From positions 1 to 64,000 of the forward strand of contig CBFFRQ010000032.1 in assembly GCA_965644315.1 (NCBI GenBank): DNA of 64,000 nucleotides, written 5' to 3'. Under the pieces are notes generated by a model. The model saw only the letters and a program-made list of their open reading frames with translations. It made no database searches and was not told the DNA's origin. Of the stretch, positions 31,819-40,666 are shown one piece after another (position 1 is the stretch's first letter; every line of letters starts with the position of its first letter). A program made the translations under genes and the position numbers. Source of the stretch: Caecitellus pseudoparvulus (Eukaryota; Bigyra: Bicosoecida).

Positions 31819-32858
31819 GCCCTGCCCACAACGCGCTTCCTGACTCGGCCTACGGCTTGGGCAAGTGTATGATGAGCCTCAGAGCATGCACCGAGAGAGG
31901 ATTGCTATCTGAACAGCGTTTTTTTCCTGGAGTCAACCTTGTGCTCGAAGGGGCGCATGAGGTCTCGCTAGAAGGCTTCCTGCACCTTGACCATGCCTTC
32001 ACGGCGATGCTTGATGAAGAACCCCCACAGGCGAATAGTACACATGATGTGCGCAGTGAGACGTGTCAAAGGGTGAGTCTTGTAATCAACAACATTGGGT
32101 GCAGGTTGCACGTGGCAGAATACGCTGGCAGGGGCGAAGTCGGCGTCATACCGGTTGTACAATAGCTTGGACAGCCACTGTGGGGCTGGAGGGAGCTCGA
32201 TGAACAAGAATTCACCAAAGCATATTCCTTTGAGACGTGAAGAGTGCACCATAGCTGCGATATTCCTGGCAGTGGTGTTTGGGTGGATCGTTCCCCTGGC
32301 GTTCCCAAGCCTTGAAAGTGGCGTTCCTTTGGCGTGGCGTGCCAACTCGGTGCTGGAGACTTTGTCAGCACTGGCTTGGGTCACAGAAAAAGCCTGCCCA
32401 TGCGTCCTTCTGGCATATCCCTTCGCCGCACGTCCCCGCCGGCGTGGCCCTGCCACGGCTTCATACACCAGGCCAAGCTGGACACTCTCCGCCTTTGCAC
32501 AACTCTAACCGAATCTTGCCACGGGCGACGGAAATTCAACCTGGAAATCAGCATGCAATGAAATTCTTCAGGTCGCTATTTCTGTGAGCCTGTCGTTCCC
32601 TGCACTGTGTCAGGAGGTGGTGCGTGTCGCGCTGGCGTGTCGCTTGCCGTTGCGATTTCCGCACCAGGCGCCCTGCCGCATTCTGCGCACAATACCGACA
32701 CGGCCGCTACATCTGCACGTCCACAGGCTTGGCAGCATCATTGTTAGAAGAATTCCCCTGTGGCACATCTGCTGCACTTCTACTCACAATCACAGTGCTT
32801 CACTTGCACGAGCTTGTCTCAGGCATTGGCTCGAACTTCAACGTCGGCCACTGGTATC
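31819..32858. other. Gap with one orphan minus-strand frame
   Basis: A minus-strand frame at 31968-32468 (166 codons) includes PPAPQWLSKLLYNRYDADFAP...VDYKTHPLTRLTAHIMCTIRLWGFFIKHRREGMVKVQEAF. It has protein-like composition but no recognised family, and it could be a gene fragment. From ~32600 the sequence looks like the 5' flank of the ankyrin gene, with TGCGATTTCCGCAC at 32651-32664. Confidence 0.35.
32651..32664 (+). promoter_or_regulatory. Promoter-like motif upstream of ankyrin gene 1
   Basis: TGCGATTTCCGCAC is identical over all 14 bases to the LINE family-1 leader motif at 4232-4245. It lies ~195 bp before the ATG at 32859. Confidence 0.45.
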
Positions 32859-33923
32859 ATGGCGTCACTCACCATGGCAGCATTTGACGGCCCAGCAGAT
32901 CTAAAGGCCCAGTGGATAGCCGCTTGTGAAGAGAAGGATGCAGATCAGCTGTGGCACATCTTGCAGCGAGCAAGCGCTCAGAGCGCCACTTTGGCTGAGG
33001 CCCTGGCAAGTTCTGAAACAACTACTGGATTTGAAGTTGCATGCCAGAAAGGACATTTGACATTGATGCGTGAGCTGCTGCGCCTTACAGGTCGCCTGGC
33101 GGTGGATGTGCACGCAGAAGATGAGGATGGACCTGAGGCCGCCTTCCGAGAGGCATGCGCCAATGGCCACGCAGACATTGTGCGTGAGCTGCTGGCCCTG
33201 ACTGGGGCGCGAGAGGTGGATGTACACGCGAGAGGTTGGGACGGACCTGAGGCTGCGTTCCGAGAGGCATGCGGCAATGGCCACCAGGACATCATGCGAG
33301 AGCTGCTAGCTCTCACTGGGGCGCGGGAAGTCGATGTACATGCAGAAGATGATCATGGACCCGAGGCTGCCTTCCGACAGGCATGCACCAACAGCCACGC
33401 AAACATTGTGCGTGACCTGCTGGCCCTGACTGGGGCGCGAGAGGTGGATGTGCACGCGGCTGATGAGAGTGGACCTGAAGTTGCCTTCCGAGCCGCATGC
33501 ACCAATGGCGACGCAGACATCGTGCGTGAGCTGCTGGCACTCACTGGGGTGCGGGCAGTGGATGTGCACGCGAGGGATTGGCAAGGACCTGAGGCTGCCT
33601 TCCGGTGGGCATGCTACTTTGGCCAAGCTGACATTGTGCGTGAGCTGCTGGCACTCACTGGGGCGCGGTTAGTGGATGTGCATGCGGCGGATGATGAAAG
33701 CCCAGATGCAGCCTTCCGAGTGGCATGCTGCAATGGAAGCACTGACGTCGTGCGCGAGCTTCTAGGCCTCACTGGTGACAGGGACATCCCGCTGCACACC
33801 TGGCGCCACAAAGGTATGTCAATCGTGCAAACTGGACGTGATGCAGTGTGGGCTGGGACCAGCACTCGGCATGGGCGGCGTGCGACGCTCTTGCTAAGGT
33901 CTCGTGGTGCGGGGCATGCGTGA
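32859..33923 (+). CDS. Ankyrin-repeat protein 1
   Basis: The ATG at 32859 (MASLTMAAFDG) gives 354 aa. The N-terminal segment LKAQWIAACEEKDADQLWHIL also occurs in ankyrin gene 3 (DQWKAACMARDSDTLDELL). It is followed by about seven ankyrin-type repeats, mostly 38 aa long, of consensus GPEAAFREACANGHADIVRE-LLALTGAREVDVHA. The extra residues over the usual 33 are the GPEA insert and long loop. The C-terminus is DAVWAGTSTRHGRRATLLLR, a motif shared by all three family members here. Ankyrin repeats mediate protein binding; the partner is unknown. No signal peptide or membrane segment is seen, so a cytosolic or nuclear protein is likely. Confidence 0.85.
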   Translation: MASLTMAAFDGPADLKAQWIAACEEKDADQLWHILQRASAQSATLAEALASSETTTGFEVACQKGHLTLMRELLRLTGRLAVDVHAEDEDGPEAAFREACANGHADIVRELLALTGAREVDVHARGWDGPEAAFREACGNGHQDIMRELLALTGAREVDVHAEDDHGPEAAFRQACTNSHANIVRDLLALTGAREVDVHAADESGPEVAFRAACTNGDADIVRELLALTGVRAVDVHARDWQGPEAAFRWACYFGQADIVRELLALTGARLVDVHAADDESPDAAFRVACCNGSTDVVRELLGLTGDRDIPLHTWRHKGMSIVQTGRDAVWAGTSTRHGRRATLLLRSRGAGHA

Positions 33924-34192
33924 GCAGTTTGACCCAATGCAGCTCAGTGGAAGCCACGAAGCCAATTTAGTCTGACGAGCTCTGCATCAAGCCCCTCACA
34001 CGCCAACAACCCAACCTAGAAACTCCTCCACAACTCATCAACTCTCATTTGAAGGGAACAGACAAACCAAGGCAGCACCTCACTTCTTCAGCTCAATGCA
34101 AAGAACAATACATGACTTGCAAACGTGGTGCGTCAAAGCGAAAAATTGTTGATGCACGAACACTCATTCATTCAAAATCTGTGACGTTACAT
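33924..34192. other. Short convergent intergenic gap
   Basis: AT-richer sequence between the 3' ends of ankyrin gene 1 (+) and the Sel1 gene (-). Nothing specific is seen. Confidence 0.4.
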
Positions 34193-37100
34193 TCAAAGCG
34201 ACTCACGGACCAACTTGAGCGCCCGCGCCGCTCCACCATGCCCCTGCGCTGCCGCCGCCTCATACCACCGCACAGCCTCACCCACATCCTTGCCCACGCC
34301 CCGCCCGTCCCGGTACATGTCCCCCAGCCTGCACTGCCCACCAGCATGACCCTGCTCCGCCGCCCGCCGGTACCACCGCACAGCAGCCCCCTCATCACGC
34401 TGCACGCCCCGCCCATCCCTGTACATGGTGCCGAGATTCACTTGGGCCCCTCCATAACCCTGCTCTGCTGCACGTCGATACCACCGCACGGCAGCCTCGT
34501 CATCCCGTGCCACGCCTTGGCCCACCTTGAGCATGGTGGCCATCCGGTTCTGGGCGCCGGCATGGCCCTGCTCCGCGGCAGCCAAGATCCACTTGGCAGC
34601 TTCAACGAAGTCCTGTGCCACATCCTTCCCATCCCGGTACATCATGCCCAGCTTGAGCTGTGCATCCGCGTCGCCTTTCTCAGCCTCCGCTCGGCATGCA
34701 CGCACCACCTCACTCGCACCCGGTCTTGGTGCCGGTGCCGGTGCTGGGTGCTGGAGCTGGTGCTGGTGCTGCGTTGCTGGCGCTGGTGCCGGCGATGGAG
34801 CCGGGATGCCAGATCACGGACACCCTCCAGCGCCGCGCCGCTCCACCGATGCCCCTGCGCATGCCGCCGGCTGGGCCACCACCGCACAGCCTCACCCCAC
34901 ACTCCTTGCCCACGCCCCTGCCCGTCCCGGTACATCGTCCCCCAGCCTGCTCTTGCCCACCAGCATGACCCTGCTCCGCCGCCCCGCCGGCACCACCGCA
35001 CAGCAGCCCCCTCATCACGCTGCACGCCCCGCCCATCCCCGTAGCATGGTGCCGAGGTTCACTTGGGCCCCTCCGCCAACCCTGCTCTGCTGCAGTGCCG
35101 ATGCCACCCAGCCTCCGCTCGGCATGCACGCACCACATCACTCACACCCGGTCTTGGTGCTGGTGTTGGTGCTGGTGCTGGAGCTGGTGCTGGTGCTGGA
35201 GCTGGAGCTGGTGCTGGCGATGGAGCCGGGATGTCCAGATCACGGATACCCTCCAGCGCCCGCGCCGCTCCACCATGCCCCTGCGCTGCCGCCGCCTCAT
35301 ACCACCGCACAGCCTCACCCACATCCTTGCCCACGCCCCGCCCGTCCCGGTACATGTCCCCCAGCCTGCACTGCCCACCAGCATGACCCTGCTCCGCCGC
35401 CCGCCGGTACCACCGCACAGCAGCCCCCTCATCACGCTGCACGCCCCGCCCATCCCTGTACATGGTGCCGAGGTTCACTTGGGCCCCTCCATAACCCTGC
35501 TCTGCTGCACGTCGATACCACCGCACGGCAGCCTCGTCATCCCGTGCCACGCCTTGGCCCACCTTGAGCATGGTGGCCATCCGGTTCTGGGCGCCGGCAT
35601 GGCCCTGCTCCGCGGCAGCCAAGATCCACTTGGCAGCTTCAACGAAGTCCTGTGCCACATCCTTCCCATCCCGGTACATCATGCCCAGCTTGAGCTGTGC
35701 ATCCGCGTCGCCTTTCTCAGCCTCCGCTCGGCATGCACGCACCACCTCACTCGCACCCGGTCTTGGTGCTGGTGCTGGCGCCGGAGCTGGAGCTGGTGCT
35801 GGTGCTGGTGCTGGTGGTGGTGCTGGCGATGGAGCCGGGATGTCCAGATCACGGATACCCTCCAGCGCCCGCGCCGCTCCACCATGCCCCTGCGCTGCTG
35901 CCGCCTCATACCACCGCACAGCCTCACCCACATCCTTGCCCACGCCCCGCCCGTCCCGGTACATGTCCCCCAGCCTGCACTGCCCACCAGCATGACCCTG
36001 CTCCGCCGCCCGCCGGTACCACCGCACAGCAGCCCCCTCATCACGCTGCACGCCCCGCCCATCCCTGTACATGGTGCCGAGATTCACTTGGGCCCCTCCA
36101 TAACCCTGCTCTGCTGCACGTCGATACCACCGCACGGCAGCCTCGTCATCCCGTGCCACGCCTTGGCCCACCTTGAGCATGGTGGCCATCCGGTTCTGGG
36201 CGCCGGCATGGCCCTGCTCCGCGGCAGCCAAGATCCACTTGGCAGCTTCAACGAAGTCCTGTGCCACATCCTTCCCATCCCGGTACATCATGCCCAGCTT
36301 GAGCTGTGCATCCGCGTCGCCTTTCTCAGCCTCCGCTCGGCATGCACGCACCACCTCACTCGCACCCGGTCTTGGTGCTGGTGCTGGCGCCGGAGCTGGA
36401 GCTGGTGCTGGTGGTGGTGCAGGTGTAGGTAATGGAGCCGGGATGTCCAGATCACGGATACCCTCCAGCGCCCGCGCCGCTCCACCATGCCCCTGCGCTG
36501 CCGCCGCCTCATACCACCGCACAGCCTCACCCACATCCTTGCCCACGCCCTGCCCGTCCCGGTACATGTCCCCCAGCCTGCACTGCCCACCAGCATGACC
36601 CTGCTCCGCCGCCCGCCGGTACCACCGCACAGCAGCCCCCTCATCACGCTGCACGCCCCGCCCATCCCTGTACATGGTGCCGAGATTCACTTGGGCCCCT
36701 CCATAACCCTGCTCTGCTGCACGTCGATACCACCGCACGGCAGCCTCGTCATCCCGTGCCACGCCTTGGCCCACCTTGAGCATGGTGGCCATCCGGTTCT
36801 GGGCGCCGGCATGGCCCTGCTCCGCGGCAGCCAAGATCCACTTGGCAGCTTCAACGAAGTCCTGTGCCACATCCTTCCCATCCCGGTACATCATGCCCAG
36901 CTTGAGCTGTGCATCCGCGTCGCCTTTCTCAGCCTCCGCTCGGCATGCACGCACCACATCACTCACACCCGGTCTTGGTGCTGGTGCTGGCGCCGGAGCT
37001 GGAGCTGGTGCTGGCGATGGTGCTGGTGCTGGCGATGGAGCCGGGATGTCCAGATCACGGATACCCTCCAGCGCCCGCGCCGCTCCACCATGCCCCTGCG

Positions 37101-40100
37101 CTGCCGCCGCCTCATACCACCGCACAGCCTCACCCACATCCTTGCCCACGCCCCGCCCGTCCCGGTACATGTCCCCCAGCCTGCACTGCCCACCAGCATG
37201 ACCCTGCTCCGCCGCCCGCCGGTACCACCGCACAGCAGCCCCCTCATCACGCTGCACGCCCCGCCCATCCCTGTACATGGTGCCGAGATTCACTTGGGCC
37301 CCTCCATAACCCTGCTCTGCTGCACGTCGATACCACCGCACGGCAGCCTCGTCATCCCGTGCCACGCCTTGGCCCACCTTGAGCATGGTGGCCATCCGGT
37401 TCTGGGCGCCGGCATGGCCCTGCTCCGCGGCAGCCAAGATCCACTTGGCAGCTTCAACGAAGTCCTGTGCCACATCCTTCCCATCCCGGTACATCATGCC
37501 CAGCTTGAGCTGTGCATCCGCGTCGCCTTTCTCAGCCTCCGCTCGGCATGCACGCACCACCTCACTCGCACCCGGTCTTGGTGCTGGTGCTGGCGCCGGA
37601 GCTGGAGCTGGTGCTGGTGCTGGTGCTGGTGGTGGTGCTGGCGATGGAGCCGGGATGTCCAGATCACGGATACCCTCCAGCGCCCGCGCCGCTCCACCAT
37701 GCCCCTGCGCTGCTGCCGCCTCATACCACCGCACAGCCTCACCCACATCCTTGCCCACGCCCCGCCCGTCCCGGTACATGTCCCCCAGCCTGCACTGCCC
37801 ACCAGCATGACCCTGCTCCGCCGCCCGCCGGTACCACCGCACAGCAGCCCCCTCATCACGCTGCACGCCCCGCCCATCCCTGTACATGGTGCCGAGATTC
37901 ACTTGGGCCCCTCCATAACCCTGCTCTGCTGCACGTCGATACCACCGCACGGCAGCCTCGTCATCCCGTGCCACGCCTTGGCCCACCTTGAGCATGGTGG
38001 CCATCCGGTTCTGGGCGCCGGCATGGCCCTGCTCCGCGGCAGCCAAGATCCACTTGGCAGCTTCAACGAAGTCCTGTGCCACATCCTTCCCATCCCGGTA
38101 CATCATGCCCAGCTTGAGCTGTGCATCCGCGTCGCCTTTCTCAGCCTCCGCTCGGCATGCACGCACCACCTCACTCGCACCCGGTCTTGGTGCTGGTGCT
38201 GGCGCCGGAGCTGGAGCTGGTGCTGGTGGTGGTGCAGGTGTAGGTAATGGAGCCGGGATGTCCAGATCACGGATACCCTCCAGCGCCCGCGCCGCTCCAC
38301 CATGCCCCTGCGCTGCCGCCGCCTCATACCACCGCACAGCCTCACCCACATCCTTGCCCACGCCCTGCCCGTCCCGGTACATGTCCCCCAGCCTGCACTG
38401 CCCACCAGCATGACCCTGCTCCGCCGCCCGCCGGTACCACCGCACAGCAGCCCCCTCATCACGCTGCACGCCCCGCCCATCCCTGTACATGGTGCCGAGA
38501 TTCACTTGGGCCCCTCCATAACCCTGCTCTGCTGCACGTCGATACCACCGCACGGCAGCCTCGTCATCCCGTGCCACACCTTGGCCCACCTTGAGCATGG
38601 TGGCCATCCGGTTCTGGGCGCCGGCATGGCCCTGCTCCGCGGCAGCCAAGATCCACTTGGCAGCTTCAACGAAGTCCTGTGCCACATCCTTCCCATCCCG
38701 GTACATCATGCCCAGCTTGAGCTGTGCATCCGCGTCGCCTTTCTCAGCCTCCGCTCGGCATGCACGCACCACATCACTCACACCCGGTCTTGGTGCTGGT
38801 GCTGGCGCCGGAGCTGGAGCTGGTGCTGGCGATGGTGCTGGTGCTGGCGATGGAGCCGGGATGTCCAGATCACGGATACCCTCCAGCGCCCGCGCCGCTC
38901 CACCATGCCCCTGCGCTGCCGCCGCCTCATACCACCGCACAGCCTCACCCACATCCTTGCCCACGCCCCGCCCGTCCCGGTACATGTCCCCCAGCCTGCA
39001 CTGCCCACCAGCATGACCCTGCTCCGCCGCCCGCCGGTACCACCGCACAGCAGCCCCCTCATCACGCTGCACGCCCCGCCCATCCCTGTACATGGTGCCG
39101 AGATTCACTTGGGCCCCTCCATAACCCTGCTCTGCTGCACGTCGATACCACCGCACGGCAGCCTCGTCATCCCGTGCCACGCCTTGGCCCACCTTGAGCA
39201 TGGTGGCCATCCGGTTCTGGGCGCCGGCATGGCCCTGCTCCGCGGCAGCCAAGATCCACTTGGCAGCTTCAACGAAGTCCTGTGCCACATCCTTCCCATC
39301 CCGGTACATCATGCCCAGCTTGAACTGTGCATCCGCGTCGCCTTTCTCAGCCTCCGCTCGGCATGCACGCACCACCTCACTCGCACCCGGTCTTGGTGCT
39401 GGCGCCGGTGCTGGCGCTGGAGCTGGAGCTAATGTTGGTGCTGGCGATGGTGCTGGTGCTGGTGCTGGAGCTGGAGCTGGAGCTGTTGCTGGAGCTGCAG
39501 GCGGTGCTGGTGCTGGTGCTGGAGCTGGAGCTGGAGCTGGAGCTGGAGCTGGAGCTGGCGCTGGTGCTGGTGCTGGTGCTGGTGCTGGAGCTGGTGCTGG
39601 AGCCGGTGCTGGAGCTGGAGCTGGAGCTGGTGCTGTTGCTGGAGCTGGAGCTGGAGCTTGAGCTGGAGCCGGTGCTGCATCAACGCTAACTTTGCCAGCC
39701 ATGCATGCGGTGCGATCTTTTGCAGCAGTTTCACCAAGCGCAGCTGCCTGATTGTAGCACTGTTGCGCTTTCGGTGCGTCTTTTGGCAGCCCAATGCCGA
39801 GTCTGTACATGTCTCCAAGCAGCGTCAATGCTTTGCGGTGACCTTGGTCCGCGGCAGCTTTGTACAGGCGAGCGGCTTCGACTACGTCCTTGGGCACGCC
39901 CAAGCCAAAGTGGAACAGAAACCCCAAGTTAAGTTGGGCAGACGCCTGGTCCTGTTCTGCTAGGCCCTTGTATCTGGACACAGTCTGCTGGCTAACAGTA
40001 CACTGCCCCTGCGTGGGTTTGCTACTTGGACTCGCTGTCAGAGCAACTGCCCCCGAGCCGCTTTTCGAGCCCTTGCCAGCATTCTTGGTCCCGTGGCTTG

Positions 40101-40261
40101 TTGGTTGTCTTTGGTTGGGCTGCAAATCAGCGGAACAGGAACAGCATGCGGTACCAGAGTCCTGTACTGCTTGACTGAACCCCAGCACAAGTACTCGCGC
40201 TTGCCCGCCACGCCAACTGCTAACCCTTATTGGTCACGTGATCACGCCTCCCACTCACCAT
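34193..40261 (-). CDS. Giant Sel1-repeat protein with Ala-Pro linkers
   Basis: The main open frame is 40188-35059 and the C-terminal unit continues in another frame to the stop at 34193 (…ARALKLVRESL). The frame is lost between ~34709 and 35058 in a damaged unit. No ATG opens the main frame; ATG at 40261-40259 followed directly by GTGAGT, with acceptor GTACAG at 40162, would give M-DSGTACCSCSADL in frame (97-nt intron, inferred). Two divergent Sel1 repeats (39770-39960) are followed by a long (Ala-Pro)n stretch. Then come about eight ~200-aa units, each with four Sel1 repeats (for example AGAQNRMATMLKVGQGVARD, DEAAVRWYRRAAEQGY) and an AP-rich linker ending RPGxSxVVRACRAEAEKGDA. Sel1/TPR-like solenoids are scaffolds. 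The total length, about 1.9-2.0 thousand aa, depends on the damaged unit. Confidence 0.75.
34709..35140 (-). pseudogene. Damaged Sel1 unit with many small indels
   Basis: Compared with its neighbours this unit has numerous one- or two-base insertions and deletions (for example ATCACGGACACCCTCC, CCACACTCCTTG, CCCCGTAGCATGG). It also has an internal deletion that fuses TGCTGCAGTGCCGATGCCACC directly to the next CAGCCTCCGCTCGG block. Flanking units are almost identical to each other. The pattern suggests poor consensus (long-read noise in a collapsed repeat) or a decayed unit. Confidence 0.6.
35230..38860 (-). repeat. 1815-bp higher-order tandem repeat (2 copies of a 3-unit block)
   Basis: Sel1 units of 609, 603 and 603 bp recur in the same order. 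The block at about 35230-37045 is repeated at about 37045-38860 with offset 1815, including the distinct linkers of each unit. Very few substitutions separate the blocks (for example G/A at 35467 versus 37282, and ACGCC/ACACC near 38577). All unit lengths are multiples of three. A further single unit follows at 38860-39400. Confidence 0.85.
39395..39680. repeat. Hexanucleotide repeat (GGTGCT/GGAGCT)n
   Basis: This is a degenerate 6-bp microsatellite coding for (Ala-Pro)n on the minus strand within the Sel1 gene. Short versions occur in every unit linker. Its length is likely polymorphic. Confidence 0.85.
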
Positions 40262-40666
40262 TGTGTTATCTCAAGGGTTGCCTTGTTAGAACGAAGGCCA
40301 GTGGTTGGGTTCCTGGGCTTGAGACTTTCCCCGGCTCAGCTGCGCCGAGCAGGGCGGTGCAGTGGGCTTCTTCACGCTCAACTCCTGGAGCAAAGAAGTT
40401 CCAAGCGACTCCTTCAACACCATTACAGGGTAGCAAGTAAAGTGAATGAAGATCTCATAGCAAGTGATATGACATGATCACAGTTCTGTTTCAATCGAAA
40501 ACATACGTGCGAAGGGTAGTCGAGGCAACCTGAACCTCTCCGGCAACAAGTCGCACCAAGGCTGTTCACGAGCAAATCCGCCTGTATCATGCCGCAAAAG
40601 GGGTAAAAGCACACGCCCACTCTCAAGCTGAGTCCTGATATGGATCCAGTTCGTACTATCAGCACA
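40262..40666. other. Intergenic gap between Sel1 gene start and ankyrin gene 2 end
   Basis: No gene is supported. TGGTCACGTGATCACG at 40231-40246, an E-box-like palindrome, lies just downstream, in the proposed Sel1 first intron. None of the TTTCCGCA motif copies is found here. Confidence 0.4.

Noticed and set aside
35230-39400. Regular repeats that could be mistaken for a CRISPR array
   Set aside because: Units are ~600 bp, coding, and without short unique spacers.
35095-39432. Very long plus-strand open frames (e.g. 35095-36432, 36487-38247, 38302-39432) opposite the Sel1 gene
   Set aside because: Repeat units are multiples of 3 bp, so any frame open in one unit is open in all. The plus-strand translations (HAPPVPVHVPQPALPTSMTL...) are low-complexity, while the minus strand gives canonical Sel1 repeats.
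40231-40246. E-box-like TCACGTGA palindrome as a regulatory site
   Set aside because: A single occurrence, probably within an intron of the Sel1 gene; no support for function.
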